Of a DNA stretch of 64,000 nt, positions 11,901 to 23,900 are shown piece after piece. A program made the position numbers and the translations under genes. Each line of letters begins with the position of its first letter. Position 1 is the stretch's first letter. Source of the DNA: Andrena cerasifolii (lineage: Eukaryota > Arthropoda > Insecta > Hymenoptera > Andrenidae); assembly GCF_050908995.1 (NCBI RefSeq), contig NC_135120.1:8879433-8943432 (forward strand). The letters are read 5' to 3'. The notes under the pieces were generated by a model that made no database searches, was not told where the DNA came from, and worked only from the letters and a program-made list of their open reading frames with translations.

Positions 11901-14900
11901 TTGCTACCCTTAAAAAATTGAAACTAAAAACATCCATTTTTTTAGAAGAGACGCCGCACGTGCGGGAGTTGTGCCGCATTTCGAAAAACGTTTAACTTTC
12001 CATTTGAACTTGTTAATTTTAACTTTTTATTTAAAAAAAAAATATTAAAAGCAAAGTAAAATGAAACATTTTTTAATTTATACAGTTAATTTATACCGTT
12101 TATACAATAAAGTTGGAAAAATAAATAGGTGCAGATATTATTTCTGCTTTTCTAAATTTAGTTGTCTTTTCTTCTGCCTTCCACATTCATTACACATAAT
12201 ATAAAAATAAAATGTGAAAAAGAGTAAAAAGCCCACAAATATATTTGGATTATCAGATTTGTCATTAAAAAATAAATAATTTGCCTTGAGATATCACGGT
12301 ATCTATTTTCAGACACTTTTTTGTATTTTTAACATTAAAAGCGTTTAGTCGACTTCCGATACAGTGCGCATAAAAGTGCGGCATCTATCCCAAATGTCTG
12401 GAAGAGACGCCGCACTTTCGTATTTCCAAGTGCTATGTCGAATATGACCTATTCTGGCCGAGAAATATTCCACAAAGTTCCTTTAACGTATTACAAAAAT
12501 TATGTTACGAAAAATATGAATATTTAACTACTACGATAGCAAAAATAAACTCGACGTTTGCCTCTATTGAGGCAAAGTGCGGTAGGCTTACCTCGAAAAA
12601 TAGCAGAATTTTTAAAAGTAATAATGGAAGCACTCAGTTCTCGGTTATTTATCTAACCTAAACGAACAACCTAAAGCAAATAAAATCGACAGTGTTGTAT
12701 TTTATTACCGATAACCCTGAAATACCGAAGGTGCGGCGCCTCTCCCAGTGCGGCATCTCTCTCACAATTACCCTATCTGTTCCGCCATTTAAATAATTTT
12801 CTGAACGAGATGCCTTCACTGCTCAACTAGCTCCGTAAAAGGATATTCCTTTTAGAATCTATATCCAGACTACTAAACTCCCACGCAAATAGAATCAACA
12901 GCCTCGTAATAACTTCATACAGATCACTTTATTCAAACCAGAAACCCGTCAAGCAAAGCATCTACATTATTCAATCAAGAACATCATCAGTCTCCAGTCG
13001 ACTCCAAGCAAAAATGGTGATTGAACGAGTTACCATTGAAAATTTTCACCCCGACCAATCAGTAGCTATGCAACGGGTGGATCATCAGACTACAAAACTT
13101 CCTAGGACTTCGATAGGCAAATACTGTTGCTGTTACGGGACGCGCAGGATGATTACTGAAACTTCAAAGTCCTCCGGGATTCGTGGCCTGTTGCGGGTGA
13201 AGCTTAACAAACGTCACCTTTGCCGTAGTCCGATCTGTCGGACTCCGTCTCGCCCCTGTCCTCGTACGCTTCCGCGTCATCGTAGGCAAAGGACGGAGTG
13301 ACACAAGCCTCGATCCTTTTGCTCCTGCAAACGTCCATCCCGGCGCTCAACGACGTTGTCCCATCCACATCGGACTGCTTGCTCTCCCGCTTCAAGACCT
13401 CCATTATTTTATCGTCCAGCTCCTCCGGCGGGAGAATATCGTCTTGGAACTTCTCAATCGCGTCCAGGACCGAGTGCATCGTTTGCGAGTAATCGGGCTC
13501 GAACATCTTACCCTCCGGATTTTCCTTGAACAAGTACTCGGCCTGAAAGAACGGGACCGGGGATGAATAGAGGCTGAGAGAGAATATGAGAGCTTTCAAC
13601 CGCTAAATGAAACAGTGTCCGTGCGCTGGTTTCGCTACTACAAGTATCTTCGCGAGCTTGAAATCAAAGTAAACGAGGGAGAAGTGTGTCTGTATTCCTG
13701 ATTTGCGGCTGGCGCAAGTTTGACCTCGATTAATAAAACGTATAAGGAACGTGGATATGGGTGGGTTAGATTAAGATACATTCCGTTGGTCACGCGAAAA
13801 TTCGGGTTTCGTGGACTCTCCGTGAACCGACGGTCACGTAAGAAGGTGATACATCATCTAGCAAAAGAACTGCTGCCCTACGCTGTACAACGTCCCCCAC
13901 GAACCCTGTATTTCGAGAAGATGAAGCGGCTGTAAATAAAAGTCTCTGGACATGACCTGAAGTGCTGGAAAAGGGTACGTTTCACATAAAATTCGAGTAT
14001 GGTGCAAGTATACTCGAGGAGCCAGCGAGGCAGCCTTATCAATAGCGAGTGCAATCAACGAAGTTTGAAAAGGAATTGTCTCAAAGAGGATTCGTGCGGG
14101 AGCGAGCTGTGTCACTGCTTCGCGTTATTTTTGCCAGAGCTTTTGCCGTCTGCGTTTGATTGGGACACGAATTACGTCGTGCTCCCACGCTGTGCCCGAC
14201 GAATGGGGTACAATTTACGTATCATTTTATTCTCGGCCAGCCTATTCTATTCCGAGTAGAACGGCCGCGGTGTTATTGACAAGGCGACGAAAACGATATA
14301 GCTACGTGCAAAACATTCGACGCGGACGCAGCCGTACGAGATCGGAATAGCCGATCGACAGAACTCATAACGGAATACCCCTCGATATTCTTATAAGCGC
14401 TATGCACTGGTGTCTGCATCCAATTCACCTCCACGCATGTACTGGTCCATTTAAAAATGGGTCGCGTCACGGTTCCCAAGTTTCTGACCCACTTTTTCCC
14501 CCCTAATCGCGACCGCGTTTACATTGTTTTCGCCTCGCAATGCACGACTTTCGACGGTCGTCGACGCATTTCCGTCTCCCGACGTGACTGAACTGGAATC
14601 GACCGAATTAGAAGGAAAAAAGCGCTCCCGATAGTCGGGAATCGAGATAGCTATAACAGTTTCGCAACTCCTCACATAAGACCACAAGAGTTCGAGTCTG
14701 CTCCGGCGAGAATGAATTCGCTGAAGTTGAAACGGTCGCTGAAAGTCTGGAAACTGTCGCTGAGTTCCCGTATACGTTTCACTCCGTTCTATTTGACAGT
14801 TCCTTCGTATTATAGACAGTGAAACTGTAGGCTCACTTCAAGGGAATGATTTGGGTCCTGCGCTGGTGTCAAGTGGCTGAATTCGGATTTCAATGCACCC

Positions 14901-17900
14901 CGATTTGAGCGGACGCGTTCTAGTGCGCAGCAAAGTGTCACGCTGCCGTTAGACATATTCAAACAGTCTTAGGTGCACATTGGATTAGGTATGTAATCTA
15001 CAGGGTGTCCGCGGGAAGGCTGAACAGCTGGATATCTCGTAATGTATTGGAGGTAAAAAAATAAAAAAATATGGCGTTGCATGGTTCGAGGGGGCCAATT
15101 TATTAGCGCAGACGAATTTTTTTTTAGATTATTATTTTAAAAGTTACGATAGTCAAGTTCGGTTTTTTAAATGGAACTATTTTCTTTAAGAGGTGAGATG
15201 ATAGTGCGTTCCAAGACAAATTCAATAGGCATTAATGTGTGCACTTGATTTCCACTGGTTTTTGAGATATTGCGCTTGCAAATTTACTGATTTTCACTGG
15301 AAGAAAACCCGCGGAAATAGCAAGGACCGGGGACGGCCTTGCCTGTTGAAACAGATACCTACCTGCCAAATTTCTGGATTAGGAATGGCAGGCTCAAAGG
15401 CTGGACAATTCTTTTCCGTCAGAAATGCTACTTACTAACGTTAATGTTTCAAAACGTCATAACATTTACTCGATTTCCTCATTCAGACTCAATTTTCAAC
15501 TTCAATAGTCTTTTATTTTGCACTTGCTTCTACGCTTGGATGGCCGGTTCTTTTGGGAGGGATGCAAGTTCTCAAGAACCAGTGGAAATCAAGTGTATAC
15601 ATTAATACTTATTGAATTTGTCTTGGAACGCACTGTCAACTCACCTCTTAAAAAAAAAATAGTTCCATTTAAAAAACCCAACATAATCTAAAAAAAAATT
15701 CGTCTGCGCTAATAAATTACCCCCTTTTTTTATTTTTTTATCTCCAATACGTTAGGAGATATCCAGCTGTTCGGTCTTCCCGCGGACACCCTGTAGATCA
15801 GCATGCCAACGGTTTCGATTACGGTTTACATCGACGTGTTTTGACGCCGGGTCTTTGAGGAGCCACGAAGAGATCGCATTTAGAAAGTACTTGGAAATCT
15901 GTTTGAACAAATGAAAAAGGAATCTCCTATTTAGCAGCAATCCCTAATGAAGAGCGACGAAGGAAAGCTCTACTTACATTCCCTCCTACTTTGTACCGTT
16001 CACTAAGAAGATTGTGCTCTATTTCAGGGCACTCCGTATTTCACAAACTGCGTTATGTAGAAGGGGTTGAATATATGACAGCTCAAAGTAGCCGAGGGTA
16101 ACATCAGTGTGTCACAGAGGGAGCGTCAAAGCTGCGAGAGGATTTCAGAAGCTGCCCTGTGTTCCGTGGACGCTTGTTACTTTCGAAAGGTGATCCGTGT
16201 CCAAGCAACTCGATGCCGTAGCAAGTTCCTTGTCTCTGCGAGACAAATTGCCGTGGCGTAAAGAGGTGTTCCTTGGACGCTCCTTCGACTCCTATAATTC
16301 CAATCGCCGCTCATAAAAGCTCGCCTCTGCTTGCACTAGTCTCTTCCTCGATCGATAGCAATTAACGATAAAAGCTAATTATAACATCCGCCATCCAAAG
16401 CGCTTTGTTACTTTCGCAGACAAAATAGTTTGGTCTTATTATTAACACTTAAACTACTCCCAGTGGAGCAGCAGTTCTACCAGCGCAGCAGAGAACGCTA
16501 ATTAGGTTAACATAATACCGACATGCAGTGTAGTCCACTCGGCTCGAAACTCTACGGTAAAATAACTGCGAGCGTTCGCGTAATGTTGACGCGCGAAACA
16601 GAAAACACTGTCGCCCCTAACTGCCCAGCAATGCGATGATACAATTCCCGCGCAGCTGCAACGGGCCCTCGCGTGAGATTTACATCTGGCGTTTCCAATG
16701 CTCGTCGCGCTGCTACGTTTAGTTCCACGAATTCGTACCTCCAACTGCACGACCTCTGCCTCGTCATTAATTTCCATCTTCGTTTACAAACGAGCCTTTA
16801 GCGTAACTACAAACGGCAAAAGTTTGTTATCAAAGCTCGGCGATCCGCGTTACCTGCTACGACATCGCAGCTACCCTCGCTGCTGCCATGGAATGCATCC
16901 TGCCAATATTGTTTCACGATAATGCGCCTGAAATTCCTGTTACGTGTATTCGTGCTACAGTAATTCGGCACGCGACTAAGGGACGAGCTTCACACGCGCC
17001 GCGTTGTTTATCGAATCATTTGTGCAGGATCCGGAGATTTGCGAGCAACTTTTCTTTGTATTCCGCGAACTCGATGCTGAGAGTTGTCGTTAAAATATCG
17101 AGGTCTTAACGATAAGCCTCGATTCAACTGTAACACGTTTAGGATACAGATAACGCTGGTAGAACTAAGGGGGATGAAATAAAAGACGGGGATCTGGAGT
17201 TCCGTGCAACTGGAATGGCTCGGAGGTATCGACTTTAATAAGAATTATTCGCGAGAAACTTTATTCAAATAATTCGTAGCATCTGTTTGTCAATACGTCC
17301 AGGTCCCCTTCTGTGCTTTCAATGAAAATACATTTTCTCAACGCTGGGATTTTCTCAGCGTTATCCTTTCGTAGAATACAGGAAGAGATCGATTTGCTTT
17401 TAAAAGCCGCTGCGTTAAGTGAAACTTTTCGAAATTGCAAAGCTTAGGACGCATTCGAATACCGCGTAAGCCCTGCCTTTTAAATCCACCATCAATATTC
17501 TTTACCTAGGTGGACGTTTACCAGCAGGCGGATAAAAATCCCGGCAAATTGTGGTTGCCGCGCTTTAACTGCCGGGTAAGGAATCCCGGCAAAAGAGCTT
17601 CGGGTGTTTACGTTCCACGGCTTCCATTTATTCCCCCGCTAAAAAATTACGCGAACCAGGCGGCGGGGTCGAATATTTTTGATGCTCCGCAGCGAAAGGC
17701 AGCGTTCCGTGGAAATTATAACAAATGCCCGACGTAATATCGCTCGTATACTGCGCTGATTATTCGCTATAACCTCGCCTACCCGGCGAACATTCGCGAT
17801 AGAGGCGGCAGGGTCGTTAACGCGAAAGCACTCGTCGCTGTTACATTCACGAGGGCGAAACTAACGCGAAACTTTCACCGTTATGAACACCCACGGCCGA

Positions 17901-20900
17901 TGATATCGTAAAATTCCGTGTTCCAGCTAGTACGTTGAACCGCGCCTGTTACATCGACGAGAGCAACTCCTGCAACGATTTTACGATATTGTATTATGTA
18001 ATTGGAGCCGCGGCTGGAAGCATCATCGATGAGAGAGAGAGAGAGTATTTATTCGCGTAATTATTTCCTGAAATACGCTCGTGGAAATTGCTCGCGAAAT
18101 TGAGGCGCGTCTGTTGTCTCACCGCGACCTTCGAAGGGTTGATAGAAGTTCAAGGCGAGTAAACGTCGGACGCGGATGAATAGACGGCGAATCGAGAGCG
18201 GCCTTCGATGATCACACTCGTAAAACGCGAGACGTAGGTATACGCGCTGCATAACGTTCCGGAGGAGTGAATGCTGTTGTGGATTTGTTGCGTGGAATTG
18301 CTCGCCCTTTCAGTAGGGAATACTGTTGTCGAAGGTCGACTGAAGGGAGGCATGAATGCCATTTCGTTGAAAAGAGGACGCATGAAAAGTGGTCGAGCTA
18401 CAAACACCTACGAAATCACGTTTAAAGAACAAGCGAACCTTTACATTCGAGGTTTGAAAGTTTCATGGAAATAAGTAGTCAGCCGAGGGATGGTCCGTCG
18501 GAAAGTTCGAAACCGAATCGGCAAAGAGCAAATCCACAATGACCATCCGATGGTTGATACTTGTCAAATATGAAACGAGCAAATAGTGCAAAAGCCTTGG
18601 GAAACGAGGAGCCACCGCGGATTTGTATCATCGAATAGGTCAGCTCCTAAACGAAGGACGTTACGTGGACGGCCAAGCCGCGAGCGGAAGCATGGAACGG
18701 TAATTGCACGCAACCCGCCGGGAGATGTCGAAGGTAAAAGGAATTTACCTCATCGATATTTCATCCATCTTTTTCCTCGATGGCTCGCGTCCCCCGCCGA
18801 TAGTAGTTTGTCTTACATAAAACCGGTGATCGATACCCGCTTCAATGCAAACACCGGTTGGAAAGTAGCTTGCGGAGAAGCATCTTCTGGACTCGTCGAG
18901 GGCCTTTAAAAAGTTCTTGGAACGGCAAGAGAATCAATACGCGGACAAAGGGATTTAACGGAGTCGACTGACAGCTAATCTGAGCACTCGTCATGCTCCG
19001 ATTCCCATCGCGGTTCGATGTCCCCGCCCGCTGCGATTGATCGTTTTAATCAGGGGGAACGAGATCTATTCGCGTCGATAGCAAGGAGATTACCACCAAT
19101 AGGCGTTCATCCTGCTGAATAAAAGTGTCGCTATCACGGGTAACAATGTCATAAATCGTGACCGTGGGACGAGGGTGCGAATGATTTGATTGATCCGATT
19201 AATCGTCAGGCAATTTCCCTGGCGTTATCGAGTTCTGTCAAGAAGTACATCGATCGATCGACGCCAGGTACCGAAAACCAAAACTCCCTCTTGTTTTTGA
19301 GGGAACAGCTCGGCTACATCATCAACCCCTCCGCCAGTCGAAATTCAATATCCCTCCCCGTACGTGCCACGCTATCTCTGTTTACAGCGTGGGTCGATAG
19401 GCTGCCTAAAAAATATCGGCTTTAATCCTATCCCCCGCTGATTAGCTTCACTCTACGCGAAGGAGCTACCGACTGTCCCGCACTTTCCGCGAGAAATCGG
19501 ACGAAACAGGGCTTGCCAATACAGAGTTCTGACACTCGTTACCGTTCCACGGAGCACGCCGAAAAATTCATCCCAGAAAAGTTGTACGGTTTATCAAGTT
19601 TGGGGCCAGTTGCATTTGTGCAACGACGTCGTTCGATGCGCCCAGCTTTCAAGTGTGAAACGTTTTTATCGCCAAACTGTACCTCTGGAGAGCTGACAGT
19701 GAGTGTCGCTTCCACGCGAATTAGAAAAATCAGACAATGCACTTTCCTAAAACGTTTCCGACGATTTCCAATTAAAATACCAAAATAGTGAAGATTCAAT
19801 ATACAGAGCAGAGAAAGAAAGAAGAAGAGAAGGATTTGTGCTTTTCAGCGTGGATCTCTTAATTGGACTTATCCATAAGGGTCGTTAAGGAGATACGCAC
19901 TGTCTTAAATATGGGTAGGGAAGCAGATGGATGGTTGTAGTGGTGGAAATTCGATGTCGGTGAAAAGTCTGAAGAAGACTGAGCCCCTTGGAGATTTTCT
20001 AACTCAAAAGGCACTTTCATAGCGCAACTTTTCAAACGTTTCTCGTTCTCAGGACTATCGAAGGAGGAACGGAGCGATTACCAAGGGGAAAGTAAGAGGA
20101 GCGTAAGATTCTCAGATAATTACCGCGCCAAACGCGTTCTTAGGATCGAACAATGGGGGTATAGCTTTCGATGGACTTACGAGAAAGTCGATCGGGTCGT
20201 CTGGTCGTAGATTCGCGACTTCGATGAGGCCTTGCGTTAACGTTGGGAAGATATACTTGACGAGGTAGTGTCGCAAAGGCTGGCCCAGTAAGCACAGCCT
20301 TTCCTCCTCCTCCTCCTTCAGTTTCTCCATCAGGCTCGTCTGCGAACACGAAATCTTATCGTAATATCGTTCCTTTTTGCGCAGCCACTCACACGTTAAT
20401 CTAACTCGAGAAACTCTGCGCGTCGCGTTGCGGGACGCATCTCTGCTGATTAGTTTCGCGAGAGAACGATAGCCAGCGCGAAAGAATTCCAGCTGATACT
20501 TTATGTGCGGTTTCAATTGCTTTCGCTATTAGACGCCCCTTCGATTTCCGATATTCGTCTAACGTAATAGGAAACCGATACTTGGCATTTCCCAATAACT
20601 GATACGGAAAGTTGCTATTTAAGCACTTCCAATGGAATTCCAATTTTTATTAATAAAACTTCGCGGCGTATTGACAAAAAGTACCACGTGGGGGACGAGA
20701 ATTTTCAGGGGTGAAATCATCATTAATCAACTGTTGACAATCAGATCGCGCATCCTGCAAGTTTATAACTCGATAATCCATTATTCACTTATCCAGTGGA
20801 AAGAGGGGCAGCTTAACTGTTCGATATAAATACGATACTCTCATTATACCCGGTTGCTTGGTTTGTCATTTTCATGCGGTATTATTGAATTCGTTTTACG

Positions 20901-23900
20901 TTTCCGCGCTGCTGCGATTATTCTACCTCGCGGCTTTTACCATAATACTGGGATGTGTGTTTCATAAATAGATCGAGCAAACCGGTGCAAAGACGGACGA
21001 GGTAGCCTGGCGAAGTTGTTTCAATCGAAGTGCGGTTTCTTTTAAACGCGATCCGTTGTGAAAACACTTTTAAAAATTTCCTTTCTCTCCGCGACAATTT
21101 CTTCTTTAAAAATACTACATTTCTACTTAACCCTGGCTGTTGTCCTTCAATGACGTGGGAAACCGAAGGTGTTCCGAACTAATGCCTCTATGATTTTGAG
21201 GTGCGATATCCTGCAAGTAACCAACTTGCAGCGCTGTGAATTTCAAACAAGAGACTCTAACCCATTCAGCCATCTTTTCCTCCCGTTGCCTCTTCCGCTC
21301 TAAACGTTCGTTCTCCTGTTGCAGCTTCGCGGCGGTTTCCGCTGCACGCGTTTCCGCCTCTGCAAGCTTCCGCGCATCTTCGTCGGTTAATCCTGACCAG
21401 ATGAAAAACACTGTACAGATTCGTGAAGCGGATAAGCGGACAGAGACGAGTTTCAAGTATCCACGCATGAAAAGAAAGAGATTGTAAGCCTCTTGGACTG
21501 AAACTCCTGGCCTCACTTCAAAGGATTGAATGTTTTCTACAGCAGGGGACAAGAAAAAAACTGTTGCATAAACATTGGATGCCCAAGATTCATTATCCGA
21601 GTTAGAAGAACATGAAGAAGAAATGCACATAACGCGCGTTGCGCCGCGGGTACGACCATTTGACATTTATTAATGCAATCATTTTTCCTCTGCTAATAAA
21701 AAACTGCGGTAATACCTGCGCATACTCTGCGATGGATTGCTGCTGGCTTCTTTTTTTTTATGCAAAATGAATAAGCTACTTAATTGTCTACCTATATAAT
21801 GCTTCTTTGAGTTCAATTCATTCTCGAGTCGTCGCTACTCAAAAAGACAGCTGCATCCTTTTCTGTGCTGGAAGTTTACATCTTAAAAAATTGGCCTCTG
21901 CAGTACCGCGATTTTGAAAACCTTTGTGCAACTTAGTCTAGAATTGTCCCTTGTAGAATTTTCTACCACATTTTGCCCGCAAGCTTTTTCCCTTCGATCT
22001 GTCAGACACTTTTGAGTTTGAGAATATGAGCGGACCGTGTTACAGAAAATCGTCGCTTCGATACACTTTCTTTCGCGACGAAAAGGGATTGCCCCCTCCC
22101 GCCTAAATGATAAATGATAAATTTCGCAGTGTACGTTGCTGCTCACCGTAGTTCCTTGGCAGGCCGAGCCTCTCGAGACACTGATAAACCGTAGCGAACA
22201 TGTCGGGACAGATGTCGTTCTCTACGTCGATGATCAGCGGATGAATTTCAATTTCATCGAAGAATTGCAGGGGTGTGTTGTCGTCGGTGTTCCTTCTCCT
22301 GAAATTGATTCGTCCGGCAGACTCGAGTAACGCGAAACCGCGATTCGATACGCGTTTGATTATGATACGTAACGCAACATGCCAGCGGGACAAGCTCTAT
22401 TGAAATGTCCCGTGACGTGCTTCCGAATTAATAACGTTCTCCCACTGTAAATTATTCCCCATTCAAAAGTATTTCCATCGTATCGCGTTCCGCGCTCCCT
22501 GGCTCGTGTTGCGTCCCGAAATCTACTCGAAAATCAGCAATTTTTCATCCCCGATTACGTGTCGCGCTCGCATTTATTACAGAGGAATACAAACTGGCTT
22601 GTTAATAGCTCTGCTTCGTAAAAAGAATCCAAGCTGTCTGCCGATGGAAATGAAGTTTTTTTTACCGCGGCAGGTAAACATGTCAACTATAAATTCTGCG
22701 CGTTACGTCAGCCACGATTTTATGCAATCGCGTCATTAAATCCCACGAACCGCCCAATTACGCCTGTATTTTCGTACAGGAAACGTGTTGCGCTGCTTTT
22801 TCAGCGTTTTCTTTTTCTTTCGAGGCACCAGTAGCCCCGACTAACCTCGAATTTAATTACCATTTTATTAACCCCTGTTTCCTTCATCGCTCGCGCGGAG
22901 AACTTCCGCTTAACTGGCCAGGGAAAGAACAACAGGCCGGCAAGCTTCGTTCCATTACCTGAACTCCTTCAAGCGTCGCATCATATGTTCCTCGGTGTAA
23001 TGAGTGCCCTGGATCTCCCTCTCCGGTCGTTGGATAATTCGTTCCTTGAGAAATTCATCGCCAGCCTCCAGTGACACGACCAACTCGGGCATGATCGAGT
23101 AACCAACGTCTTTCGCATCGGCAGCGTCTTCGTCAACCACCTCCTCCTCCTCTTCGTTCAAATTTCCCCCTTCGAACAGTTCTCTCACTTGTCCCAACGT
23201 CTTCGGATATCCGTCCATAACGTACCCTTGATTCTGACACTCCTTGGACCGTAACTTCCTCAGGAACAATCTTCGACGGGATCGTAAGCGGTGAGAGGTT
23301 GATGGATCTTATTCAGACGTTCTCGATAATAGCACGGAAAAGTCCATTCTCCGAGGTGCGATCCAACGAACGCGAGGCTCGTAGAAGGAATCGATCGGAA
23401 TTATTGTGCTCGTTACGGTGGTTCCGGTATCCAGTGGCACGGACACACCTACGCTCTCCACCTCGCGAAAAACCTGTCCAATCGACTCGCTCTTTACTCG
23501 CCGAATGCAATCTTATTTCACGGTCCAGCGATAAGTTCGTTCGGATCACTCGGGAGAATATTCACGCGCCTTTTCCCGCTACCGAAGCGCCTACATTTTA
23601 TTTCCCCCGTCTGCTTGAACGAGGCAGATCTAACCCTCTCACAATCGACTTCCGCGACTCTGCGCATCGCGTCTCGGTTTCACGCCAGTCAAACTCACTG
23701 GGGGGAAACAAAAAATAGGAGGAAGAAAGGAATCTTACTGAACTGAAAACCCAACAAAGCCTTGACTGCCTTCCGTTCCCGTTGCCGCGTTTCTGATTCT
23801 ATCGCGACGGTTTCAACGAGCGCCGCCTGCTCGCAATGCATTCTCCTTACTGTGTATTTCATTCGTCTTGAATATGATTGATCGGTGCGCGACCATCCAT

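Larger units (their letters stand above)
8961..13203. other. Synaptotagmin intron 1, left part, no exon seen
   Basis: Between the donor at 8961 and the AK7 3' end no supported exon was found on either strand. The stretch contains a (GC)n tract at 10604-10621 and a roughly 1 kb inverted-repeat-ended element at 11753-12775. Frames such as 9829-10086 (-) lack any domain. Confidence 0.55.
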
